From the NCBI RefSeq assembly GCF_016860545.1, contig NZ_BNEB01000005.1, forward strand, positions 1,612,001-1,676,000: DNA of 64,000 bases. The letters are read 5' to 3'. Below, piece by piece: positions 42,824 through 50,042 of the stretch. This stretch comes from Streptomyces asoensis (lineage in GTDB: Bacteria; Actinomycetota; Actinomycetes; Streptomycetales; Streptomycetaceae). Every line of letters starts with the position of its first letter. The stretch's first letter is position 1. The notes below the pieces were generated by a model. It saw only the letters and a list, made by a program, of their open reading frames with translations. It made no database searches and had not been told where the DNA came from. The position numbers and the translations under genes are program-made.

Positions 42824-43668
42824 TCCCCCGCCTGCACGCGCGGACCCACTCGCCGCGCGACCCGCTCGCCGAGGCACTCGGGCGGCCCCTTTCCCCGAAC
42901 GAGGGTCTGACGGAGTACACCATCGTCGCCCACTGGCCGGGCCTGGACTACTACACCCCGGATGACGAGCAGAGAACCTGGACGTCCGCTCAGTGGGCCG
43001 AGCACCTCGAAGATCCCTACCTGGAGCATCCGTTCACTGCCAGTGCGGACGACGACCGGCGGGCGATCCTCCATCTCGACATCCACCTCCACCCGGACGA
43101 CCGGGAGCTGACCGGTCCCGAGTGGGCCGAAACCGCTCACCGGTTCGCGCGAGCCGCCGGTATCGAGATACCCGGCGCCGCGGAGCACGGCTGGCGGTGG
43201 ATCGCCGTCCAAGCACAGCCCGGACGCCTGGACCTGGTCGCCAACCTGATCCACCTCGACGGCACGTGGCGCACCCCGCCCGCAGACATCCTGCGGCGCC
43301 TTGCGGACGAGGCACGCCGCATCGAACAGAACCTGAACCTGATCCCCGTCCGCACCGGTCCCACGGCGCGGCCTGCTGTCCGTACGGCGCCCACGGCATC
43401 CGCGCAGCTCGCGAGCGTCCTTACGCAGCTCGCCGACGAGCAGGCCGGCCCGCTGGCCACGGTCCGCGGACTGATCGAGCACACCGCTCACCGCATCGCC
43501 CGCCAGCCGGGAGCCGCCGACACCGGCACGGCGCACCGCCTGGAGCTGATCGCCCGCCGTCTCCACGCCATCCAGCAGGACCTGGACACCACTGCGGCCC
43601 ACCTGGTCCAGTCCCGGATCGCCGCCGCAGCGCCCGTGGCCCGGCACATCACACACCGATCTCCGTAG
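42820..43668 (+). CDS. Degenerate relaxase-like (MOB) protein
   Basis: A 282-aa protein, ATG 42820 coupled to the TPR-like gene. The start M-I-P-R-L-H-A-R, the H-L-D-I-H-L-H-P-D-D-R-E-L-T-G-P-E-W-A-E segment and W125-R-W-I-A-V-Q-A follow the layout of actinomycete relaxases (usually M-I-P-K-V-H..., D-R-x-L-S-D-x-E-W-A-E, C-R-W-V-A-V-R-H). In those enzymes the next element is the metal-binding D-H-I-H-I-V-A-T-L. Here the aligned residues are G135-R-L-D-L-V-A-N-L, so both histidines of the HxH motif are lost. The C-terminal 100 residues form the recurrent helical domain. It is unlikely to nick DNA; it could bind oriT or pair with a functional relaxase outside the window. The alignment was made by eye. 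Confidence 0.65.
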   Translation: MIPRLHARTHSPRDPLAEALGRPLSPNEGLTEYTIVAHWPGLDYYTPDDEQRTWTSAQWAEHLEDPYLEHPFTASADDDRRAILHLDIHLHPDDRELTGPEWAETAHRFARAAGIEIPGAAEHGWRWIAVQAQPGRLDLVANLIHLDGTWRTPPADILRRLADEARRIEQNLNLIPVRTGPTARPAVRTAPTASAQLASVLTQLADEQAGPLATVRGLIEHTAHRIARQPGAADTGTAHRLELIARRLHAIQQDLDTTAAHLVQSRIAAAAPVARHITHRSP

Positions 43669-43681
43669 GAGAAACGTCTCC

Positions 43682-44386
43682 TTGCCCCGCACCACCGACC
43701 GCTTCCTGGACATCCGTCGTGACCCGCACTCCGACGAACTCCTCGCCCATGGAGGCGACTTGGAGGCGCACAGCATTCTCCAGCGCGCGGGTTTCATCGC
43801 CGTCGTCCGCCTCCACGAGACCTACCACCGCGCACCCGCCGGCCTCACCCAGGGCGACGGGTCCCGTCTCGCCGCCGATGCCGTAGGGCGCTTGCGAGCT
43901 GCCGGCTACCACGTCGACTGCGACGCAGCTTTCGACACCGAGGCCCGGCCGGCCCGCTATCCCGCGCTCGGTGCTTCGGTCTCCCACCTTGCCGAGCGTC
44001 TGCGCGAAGCCACCGACACCGCCGAGGCAGCCGACATCCTCACCGAACTCACCGCTCCCCACGACGGCATCCTCGCTGGGTTCGAGGAGACCCTCGGCGC
44101 CCTGGCGGAGTTCTTCGACGGACTCGGCGACGCTAGCGATCCGCACACTGCCCGGCGCCTGCGCTACCTCGCCGATGAATACGTCCGCGTCATCCACTCC
44201 GACCTCGCGCACACCCGCGAACGGCTGGCCGACCGGCGCGCCCCTCACCCCGGCCGCCGCGCCTGCGCCGAGCGGGTTCCCGACCACGAGCCCGAACGCT
44301 CCGCCGTGTGCGCCTGCCCACCCCCGCCGCGTGCACTGCCGGCCCCGGCACCGCCACCCGTCGGTGCCACCCGCCTGCGCCGCTGA
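43682..44386 (+). CDS. Hypothetical protein: family B plus recurrent helical domain
   Basis: A 234-aa protein, TTG 43682 with GGAG upstream. The N-terminal 85 residues (D-I-R-R-D-P...L-R-A-A-G-Y-H-V-D-C-D) resemble the protein at 38410. Residues 100-180 (L-A-E-R-L-R-E-A...L-T-A-P-H-D-G-I-L-A-G-F) match the helical domain of 32987. So two separately encoded modules are fused here. Followed by family A copy 3. Confidence 0.6.
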   Translation: MPRTTDRFLDIRRDPHSDELLAHGGDLEAHSILQRAGFIAVVRLHETYHRAPAGLTQGDGSRLAADAVGRLRAAGYHVDCDAAFDTEARPARYPALGASVSHLAERLREATDTAEAADILTELTAPHDGILAGFEETLGALAEFFDGLGDASDPHTARRLRYLADEYVRVIHSDLAHTRERLADRRAPHPGRRACAERVPDHEPERSAVCACPPPPRALPAPAPPPVGATRLRR

Positions 44387-44410
44387 GCCCCGCAACTGCC
44401 CAAGGACACC

Positions 44411-45169
44411 ATGCACGACCACGACACCTCCGAGCGCCTCGCCTCGTACGCCGACGTCCTCGCCGGCGAACTCCCCGACACCTGGACCAGCACCCACCTG
44501 CCAGCCGACGCCAAGGACGACCTCGCCGAACTCGCCGACCGGATCTGGGACCTGGACATGGTCGCTGCCTCCCTCGCCGAGCACCCGCTGACGCAGGCAG
44601 CCGTCCTCAGCCGCACCGACGGCGCCCAGCTCGCCCTCCTGGACCGGCACGACGGACGCGACGGCTTCCTTCTCGCCGCCGTCGCCCCGCGTGCCCTGCC
44701 CGACGAGGCGTACCGCGCTGTCCCCGAGCCCAACGGCATCGCCCTGGCAGACGACCCCTTCCTGAGCGCCGAGCAGGTCGCCGGCGATCTGCTCGCCCGC
44801 TACGACCGTGCGCTCGCACAGGTCCGGCACAACGCCCTCGGTGGTATCCAGCCCTCCCAGCCGGACCGGATCGTCCTGACCTGGCAGCCGGACGGCAGCG
44901 TCGCCACCGCCCCCGCCGACGACCGTGCCGGCACGATCCTCATCGCCCACGGCTTCGTCCAGGACCCGCAGAGCGGCATCTACCGCCTGGAGGGCGACGA
45001 CACCCACGCCCAGGCCCGCTCCCTGCGCGAGATCGGCCCGCAGCTCGACGCACTCGGCATCGGCACCGCCCTCCAGCACCCCGCCGGACGGACCGCGCCC
45101 ATCTCCGCCCTGGCACCCATGCCGCCGGTACCGGCCGGCACCCGTATGCCAACCGCCAGGACTCGATGA
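44411..45169 (+). CDS. Hypothetical protein, paralogue family A (copy 3)
   Basis: A 252-aa protein, ATG 44411. Shares with copy 1 (33944) L-P-D-T-W-T-S near residue 24, F-L-L-A-A-V-A-P, P-N-G-I-A-L, and L-L-A-R-Y-D-R-A-L; the second half (P-D-G-S...H-G-F-V-Q-D-P-Q-S-G-I-Y-R-L-E-G-D) parallels H-G-F-Q-Y of copy 1. Both follow a gene with the recurrent helical domain. No known function. Confidence 0.62.
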   Translation: MHDHDTSERLASYADVLAGELPDTWTSTHLPADAKDDLAELADRIWDLDMVAASLAEHPLTQAAVLSRTDGAQLALLDRHDGRDGFLLAAVAPRALPDEAYRAVPEPNGIALADDPFLSAEQVAGDLLARYDRALAQVRHNALGGIQPSQPDRIVLTWQPDGSVATAPADDRAGTILIAHGFVQDPQSGIYRLEGDDTHAQARSLREIGPQLDALGIGTALQHPAGRTAPISALAPMPPVPAGTRMPTARTR

Positions 45170-45249
45170 ACCAGGCGGAGGCCGACCTCGGCATCCGCCC
45201 TGCTCCTGACCGGTTACGACGTCAACAGCACGCCCGACGTCTTCGACGA
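45166..45249 (+). pseudogene. Tiny coupled reading frame with apparent +1 shift
   Basis: ATG 45166 overlaps the previous stop (ATGA) and encodes N-Q-A-E-A-D-L-G-I-R-P. From about 45200 the coding character continues in the +1 frame as L-L-T-G-Y-D-V-N-S-T-P-D-V-F-D-E-A-T-Y-R and stops at TAG 45247-45249. It may be a fragment of a longer gene or a frameshifted micro-ORF. Low confidence. Confidence 0.3.
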
Positions 45250-45436
45250 AGCCACCTACCGGTAGGCCATGCACGGCCTCCGCACCCGAGCGGCCTGTCC
45301 CGCCGCACAGCAACCGTCACCGGCCGGCTCCCCGTCGCACTCCGCGCCGGTCCGCCCCGTACCCCGTAAGACGCCTGGGCGGCCCCGGCACCCCACAGGG
45401 GCCGCCCAGCACACAGCCCGACTCCCGGAGAAACCC

Positions 45437-45622
45437 GTAGCACCCCGCACTCCCCCACCGATCAGCAACCGGCTCAAGCCCCGGCTCGCCACCGCCCTCT
45501 TCCGCCGCTATCTGCGCGCCTGCATACCGAGCGGCCCCGACCACACCTCCCCTCTGGCCGGCGCCCGCCCGGAGGCCGTCCTCACCGAGGCACAGCGCGT
45601 CGGGCAGCGCCACCACCACTGA
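45437..45622 (+). CDS. Possible small ORF without a standard start
   Basis: A 61-codon frame with good codon use (N-R-L-K-P-R-L-A-T-A-L-F-R-R-Y-L-R-A-C). GGAG (45427-45430) is 6 nt before GTA 45437, which is not an accepted start; ATG 45269 in the same frame has no site and poor codon use before it. It may be a real small gene with a mutated start, or chance. Nothing else is seen between 45250 and 45644. Confidence 0.3.
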   Translation, partial: VAPRTPPPISNRLKPRLATALFRRYLRACIPSGPDHTSPLAGARPEAVLTEAQRVGQRHHH

Positions 45623-45644
45623 CCGTCCACCGCCCCGGAGGAGC

Positions 45645-46028
45645 ATGTCCCACCCCGCCCCCTACCCGTTGAGACTCGCCGACGAGATCACCCGCCAGCT
45701 CGGCCAGCTCGCCGACCACCTCTCCCAGCTTCCTCCGGCCCAGGCCGCGCAAGTCATCGCCCGCGTTCTCGACCCGGACAGCGGAGTCCTCGGGGGCGTC
45801 ACCCACCTCGTCGCCACCGGAAGCATGTTCGCCAAGGACCAGGCAGAGCGCGGCGCGCTCCCCGCAGAGGTGTGGCTCGCTCTGGGCCGTGCCTCGAACG
45901 AACTGCACGACATCACCCTCGACCTGGACGAACACAAGGACACCCTGCAGCACGTCTGCACCCAGCCCGCCACCACTGCGGCGAAGCCCCCAGTGCCCGC
46001 CCCGCTCGTCGTCCGGCGGCGTCGGTGA
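45645..46028 (+). CDS. Small recurrent-helical-domain protein
   Basis: A 127-aa protein, ATG 45645 with GGAGGAG upstream. Contains L-A-D-H-L-S-Q-L-P-P-A-Q-A-A-Q-V-I-A-R-V-L-D-P-D-S-G-V-L-G-G-V and a long final helix (L-H-D-I-T-L-D-L-D-E-H-K-D-T-L). This is the recurrent domain of 32987 and 43682 as a stand-alone protein. Its TGA overlaps GTG of the DUF317 gene (GTGA), the first of three helical-protein/DUF317 pairs. Confidence 0.7.
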   Translation: MSHPAPYPLRLADEITRQLGQLADHLSQLPPAQAAQVIARVLDPDSGVLGGVTHLVATGSMFAKDQAERGALPAEVWLALGRASNELHDITLDLDEHKDTLQHVCTQPATTAAKPPVPAPLVVRRRR

Positions 46029-46861
46029 AGAAGAAGCAGTGGCAGGGCTGGGGGCCCGGCGAGCAGGCCGAGCAGCACTACCTCGTCCAGCCCCGTGCCC
46101 TGGCCGGCGGTGGCGACGTCCGGCACCTCTCGGAGTTCCTGCGCGCCTCGGGCTGGCGGGACAAGTCCAAGCCGGGCGGCCCCCTGCACATGGAGAGCCC
46201 GGACCGCACCGTCCGCGTCGCCTACGACCCCTACGTCCTTCCCGGCGGCTGGACCATCCACGGCCGGGCAGACGGGGCGAACGGCGAGTGGTCGGCTCAC
46301 CTGGGACGGCAGGCCCCGGTGGAGATCGTCGCCGGCCTGACCGACGCCCTCACACGTCCCCGCTCCGCACACGCCCCCAACGTCTGGGCCCCGTTGCAGG
46401 AGCAGAACTGGCACACGCGTTTCGAGGGCGAAAACTACGTGGCGACCAGCCCCGATGGCACCGCGTGGATGCAGTACCGCCAGAACCCCGACGGCACGGC
46501 GATGTGGTGGACCGGAGCGCAGGACAAACAGGGCAACGGCTGGACGGCCAACTTCACGCCGAACACCCCGATGCACCTCGTGCAAGCCTTCTCCACCGAA
46601 CTCGCCAGCCCTGACCCCGTGATGCGCCCGCGCGGCGCGTCCCACACAGCGCGCAGATCCGCACCTGGTCGGTATCCGTCAAGCCCTCCCAACTCAGCGC
46701 CTGGCAGCAGGCCCGCATCACGGCCGCCCGAGCCGCCACCTGGGCCCGCAACAGCGCCCGAAGCACCGGACCGCGCACCACCGCCCGCGCCCATGCCGCC
46801 GCCGGCGCACGAACCCGCCGCTGACCACGACACCCACCACCCCGATGAGTCTCAATGCTGA
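46025..46861 (+). CDS. DUF317 protein with apparent C-terminal frameshift
   Basis: GTG 46025 overlaps the previous stop. Two DUF317 copies: Y-L-V-Q-P-R-A-L-A-G-G-G-D (a typical opening), W-T-I-H-G-R-A-D, P-V-E-I-V-A-G-L-T-D-A-L, then W-H-T-R-F-E...Y-V-A-T-S-P-D-G, P-M-H-L-V-Q-A-F-S-T-E-L. After about residue 208 the coding character moves to the -1 frame (V-K-P-S-Q-L-S-A-W-Q-Q-A-R-I-T-A-A-R-A-A-T-W-A-R-N-S-A-R, stop at 46822-46824). The switch falls at GCGCGC (46649-46654) inside AGCGCGCA. The frame annotated here runs on to 46861 at the edge of the IS110 insertion. The shifted tail is probably the true one. Confidence 0.65.
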   Translation: MKKKQWQGWGPGEQAEQHYLVQPRALAGGGDVRHLSEFLRASGWRDKSKPGGPLHMESPDRTVRVAYDPYVLPGGWTIHGRADGANGEWSAHLGRQAPVEIVAGLTDALTRPRSAHAPNVWAPLQEQNWHTRFEGENYVATSPDGTAWMQYRQNPDGTAMWWTGAQDKQGNGWTANFTPNTPMHLVQAFSTELASPDPVMRPRGASHTARRSAPGRYPSSPPNSAPGSRPASRPPEPPPGPATAPEAPDRAPPPAPMPPPAHEPAADHDTHHPDESQC

Positions 46862-46863
46862 AG

Positions 46864-48066
46864 TCAAGCCGCTTGCGTGACCGGCGGGGCGGAGGTGAAG
46901 AGCCGCCCGTCACGCAGGAGTGCCCACAGAACACTTGCCCGTCGCCGGGCGAGTGCGATGACTGCCTGAACGTGCTTGCAGCCCTCGCCACGCTTCTTGA
47001 GGTAGAAGTCCCGGTTCGGGCCCTCGCGGATGATGCTGGTCTGCGCGGACATGTAGAACACCCGTCGCAGGCGGCGGCTGTAGCGCTTGGGCCGGTGCAG
47101 GTTGCCGGTGCGCCGTCCGGAGTCGCGTGGGACAGGCACCAGCCCGGCCGCGGAGGCGAGGTGGCCGGCGTCGGCGTAGGCCGACAGGTCGCCGGCAGCG
47201 ACCACGAACTCGGCGCCGAGTATGGGGCCCATGCCGGGCACGGACTCGATGATCTCCGCCTGGGGGTGGCTGCGGAAGGTCTCACGGATCTGCTTGTCGA
47301 TCCGCTTCAGCCGGTCGTCCAGGGCCAGGATCTGTGCCGCCAGGTCGGCGACGATCTGCGCGGCGACGTCCTCCCCGGGCAGCGCGGTCTGCTGGGCCTG
47401 CGCGGCCTGCAGCGCGGTCGCGGCGACGGCGTCGGCGTTGCGCACGCTGCGGTTGGCCAGCCAGGCCGTCAGCCGGGCCCGGCCGCGGCGGCGGAGAGCC
47501 GCCGGAGTCTGGTAACCCGTCAGCAGGACCAGCGCGCCCTTCTGCGAGCTGTAGTCGAAGGCCCGCTCCAGCGCGGGGAAGACGCCGGTCAGCACGTCGC
47601 GGAGCCGGTTGATCATCCGTACCCGGTCGGCCACGAGGTCGGAGCGGTGGGCGGTCAGCAGCGCGAGGTCGGCGGCCAGCTGGGCCGGCACGTCGATCGC
47701 GGCGAAGTCGTTGCGGTGGCGGGCGGTCTCCGCGATGACGTAGGCGTCACGCGCGTCGGTCTTCGCCTCCCCCCGGTAGGCGCCCGACATGCGGTTGACC
47801 GTGCGGCCGGGCACGTAGACGGCCTGCTGGCCGTGAGCGGCGAGCAGTGCCAGCAGCAGCGCGGAGGAGGTCCCGCAGATGTCCACCGCCCAGCGGACTT
47901 CATCCGTCAGGCCGAGGATCTCGCCGAGCGCCGCCAGGATCGCAGACTCGTCGTTGTCGATCTTCTTCGACCACAGGGTCGCGCCGGTCTCATCGACCAC
48001 CGCCGCCCAGTGGTGACCCTTGCCGGCGTCGACACCGGCCCAGACCCGACCCGTCCGTCTGCTCAC
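46864..48066 (-). CDS. IS110-family transposase
   Basis: A 400-aa DEDD transposase/bridge-RNA recombinase. GTG 48066 follows GAGGAGGGG. The RuvC-like N-terminus starts V-W-A-G-V-D13-A-G-K-G-H-H-W; further acidic positions include D in V-D-I-C-G and K-T-D-A-R-D-A. The C-terminal transposase_20 region shows I-I-E-S-V-P-G-M-G-P-I-L-G-A-E, then L-A-S-A-A-G-L-V-P with the candidate catalytic Ser, and S-R-R-L-R-R-V-F-Y. The frame is intact, so the element may be active. Confidence 0.92.
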   Translation of the reverse strand: MSRRTGRVWAGVDAGKGHHWAAVVDETGATLWSKKIDNDESAILAALGEILGLTDEVRWAVDICGTSSALLLALLAAHGQQAVYVPGRTVNRMSGAYRGEAKTDARDAYVIAETARHRNDFAAIDVPAQLAADLALLTAHRSDLVADRVRMINRLRDVLTGVFPALERAFDYSSQKGALVLLTGYQTPAALRRRGRARLTAWLANRSVRNADAVAATALQAAQAQQTALPGEDVAAQIVADLAAQILALDDRLKRIDKQIRETFRSHPQAEIIESVPGMGPILGAEFVVAAGDLSAYADAGHLASAAGLVPVPRDSGRRTGNLHRPKRYSRRLRRVFYMSAQTSIIREGPNRDFYLKKRGEGCKHVQAVIALARRRASVLWALLRDGRLFTSAPPVTQAA

Positions 48067-48250
48067 TCGCCCCTCCTCGTTCCGCACGGCATGCCGTCGG
48101 CCCGAGGAACACCCCGCTGTCATCTCCGTAAACAGCGACCGCACACGGCGCGCACATCTCAATCAGCAGCCAGGGCGCCCCGGAGAGCCGGACGGCCACT
48201 CCTCGGAAGCCACAGAAGGCAGGACCCGATAAGCCACATCCGACCCTCCC
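48067..48250 (-). ncRNA. Candidate bridge-RNA region of the IS110 element
   Basis: In the IS110 group the non-coding end upstream of the transposase encodes a structured bridge RNA. Here that end is about 180 bp. I did not fold it; the call rests on family knowledge and position only. Confidence 0.3.
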
Positions 48251-48277
48251 GGGCCGCCCAACAACTTACGGAGCCCG

Positions 48278-48634
48278 ATGCCCGCACTCACCCCGGACAC
48301 CATCCGCGCCGCGACCGACACGCTCTGCCGTCTCACCGAATACCTGCGCGAGAACCCCGACCCCAAGGAGGCTCTCGCTCTCGTCGAGCCCCTCCTCGAC
48401 GAATACACCGGCCTGCCCATCCAGCTCGGCGACACCCTGCGCGCCCTCGCCCGCGCCGTACAGAGCCACCCGAACACACCGCACAGCGAGAAGATCAGCG
48501 GTCTGGTCACCGAGCTGCGTGCCGCAGCGTGGGCGCAGACCGACCAGTACATGCTCCACTACGTCCTGGACGAGCTGCGCAAGGTGATCGTCAGCGCCGC
48601 CTCGAGTGAGCCGGGGTGCGGTCGGTGCCGCTGA
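48278..48634 (+). CDS. Small helical protein paired with DUF317
   Basis: A 118-aa protein, ATG 48278 with GGAG 5 nt upstream. Helices A-A-T-D-T-L-C-R-L-T-E-Y-L, A-L-A-L-V-E-P-L-L-D-E-Y-T-G-L-P and Y-V-L-D-E-L-R-K-V-I resemble the recurrent domain. Overlaps the next DUF317 start by 19 bp. Second helical/DUF317 pair. Confidence 0.65.
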   Translation: MPALTPDTIRAATDTLCRLTEYLRENPDPKEALALVEPLLDEYTGLPIQLGDTLRALARAVQSHPNTPHSEKISGLVTELRAAAWAQTDQYMLHYVLDELRKVIVSAASSEPGCGRCR

Positions 48635-49445
48635 GCGAACGGCAGCTCGCCGGGTTCGCCGAAAAGCATGCCTGGCAGATCCCCTTCGACACCAGCCCCC
48701 GCCACCTCGCCGGCCCCGGGGATGCCCGCCACGTCACCCACGGCCTGGCCGCCGCCGGATGGAGCGCCGTCTCCGACCCTTTGAGTGCCGAGATCGTCCT
48801 GCGCAGTCCCGACCTACGCCACAGCCTCCAGTTCGACCCGCAGTCCACCACCTCCGCATGGTGGCGGCTGCGGGCCGAGCCCACCGACACCGAGCCCGGC
48901 TGGTACGCCGAATTCGGTGAACTCGTGCCCGCCGAGGTCCTCGCCGGCTTCACCGACGCCCTCATCACCCCGCCGCCCCAACAGTCAGACCCGTGGCAGC
49001 CGTTGACCTCAGCAGGCTGGCACCGCGACTCAGACGGCACGGCGCAGTCGCCGGACTCCATGTGCCATATCGAACTGCGCCCGCTGAGCGAATTCAGTGG
49101 CCGGTCGTCCTGGCACGTTGAGACCTGCGAGCCCGCCGACGGGCAGTTCCCCGGCCCGCGCATCTGGCACGCCTACTTCGACGAGGACGCCCCCGCCCAC
49201 CTCGTCGGATCGTTCCTCACCGCGCTGGCCGACCGCAGCCCGCTCCAGCGCGCATGTACGACCGCACCGGCCACTACAGCGCCGTGCAGGAGCCCAGCCC
49301 GCTGCGCCCACAGCAGGTGGTCGACGCCCACACCGCCCGTATCGAGTCGCTCCGTGCCTGGGCACGCTCCGCCCTACGGCAGCAGACGAAACCCGCACAG
49401 ACCCCGGCGCAGGCCCACACCGCCCAGTCGGCCGCCCGCCGCTGA
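48616..49445 (+). CDS. DUF317 protein with apparent -1 frameshift
   Basis: GTG 48616 (GTG 48625 also possible). Opening P-R-H-L-A-G-P-G-D-A-R-H-V-T-H, W-S-A-V-S-D-P, W-W-R-L-R-A-E-P, E-V-L-A-G-F-T-D-A-L, then a second copy ending H-L-V-G-S-F-L-T-A-L-A-D-R-S-P-L-Q-R. After 49250 codon use is good only in the -1 frame (M-Y-D-R-T-G-H-Y-S-A-V-Q-E-P...R-I-E-S-L-R-A-W-A-R-S-A), stop 49443-49445; the unshifted frame runs on to 49521. The switch falls at GCGCGC (49248-49253), again in AGCGCGCA as in the DUF317 gene at 46025. The annotated end is that of the shifted frame. Confidence 0.6.
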
Positions 49446-49463
49446 ACCGACAGGATCCTCCCC

Positions 49464-50042
49464 ATTCCCGCCGATCACCGCGCCCACCGCGCCTTCCTCC
49501 GCCACCTCGACGCCTACGTGAACGACAGCAAGAAGATCCTCGACGCCTGGGACACCTACTCCGACGAGCACACCGACCTCGACGGCTGGCCCTACGACGA
49601 CCACGCCTACGGAAGGCGCGCGAGCCAGCGCGACGCCGACACCGCCGAGGCGTTCGAGCCGCTCCGGTACGGCGCCCGTCACCTGCTGGCCACGGCCGAG
49701 ACTCAACTGGCTGACCTGCCGGAGGATGCCGTGCAGAGCCGCTGGGTCTACCAGTTGGGCGTCCTGCGCGACGCCATCGACCGGCTCGACGAACTGCACG
49801 ATCAATGGCTGGTCACCCGCGACGCCCTCCCCGCTACCGCCAAGCCCGGCACCGCCGACTTCGACGACGCCCTCGCGGAACATCACGCCGAATCGTGGAG
49901 CTACCTCGACGACTGGGCCACCCACGGCAAGGCGCTCCGCGAGATCAACACGGCCGCCCGCAAAGCCCCTTCACCCCTGGCTCCCACACCAACACCGGCC
50001 CCGGCCACCGCGCCCGACCGGCGAGCTGCGGCACGGAAGTGA
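49464..50042 (+). CDS. Helical protein with probable ATT start, paired with DUF317
   Basis: A 192-aa protein if started at ATT 49464: AGGA (49452-49455) is 8 nt upstream and the 18 codons between ATT and GTG 49518 (P-A-D-H-R-A-H-R-A-F-L-R-H-L-D-A-Y) have good codon use and continue the first helix. GTG 49518 itself has no site. Mostly helical, rich in Asp and Trp (A-W-D-T-Y-S-D-E-H-T-D-L-D-G-W-P-Y-D-D). Its TGA overlaps GTG 50039. Third helical/DUF317 pair. Confidence 0.6.
   Translation: MPADHRAHRAFLRHLDAYVNDSKKILDAWDTYSDEHTDLDGWPYDDHAYGRRASQRDADTAEAFEPLRYGARHLLATAETQLADLPEDAVQSRWVYQLGVLRDAIDRLDELHDQWLVTRDALPATAKPGTADFDDALAEHHAESWSYLDDWATHGKALREINTAARKAPSPLAPTPTPAPATAPDRRAAARK

Larger units (their letters stand above)
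46850..48250 (-). mobile_element. IS110-family insertion sequence (ends approximate)
   Basis: Contains the IS110 transposase plus short flanks. It sits between a DUF317 gene and the next gene of the same operon, in opposite orientation, so it is a later insertion. TCTCAAT occurs at 46850-46856 and at 48157-48163, but the second copy leaves too little upstream sequence for the usual IS110 end; the gap to the next ribosome site (48270) suggests the right edge is nearer 48240. IS110 elements lack terminal inverted repeats, so the ends cannot be fixed by eye. Confidence 0.7.

Noticed and set aside
46850..48163. TCTCAAT direct repeat as target duplication of the IS110 element
   Set aside because: IS110 elements do not make this kind of duplication, 7 bp can recur by chance, and it would leave only about 90 bp upstream of the transposase.
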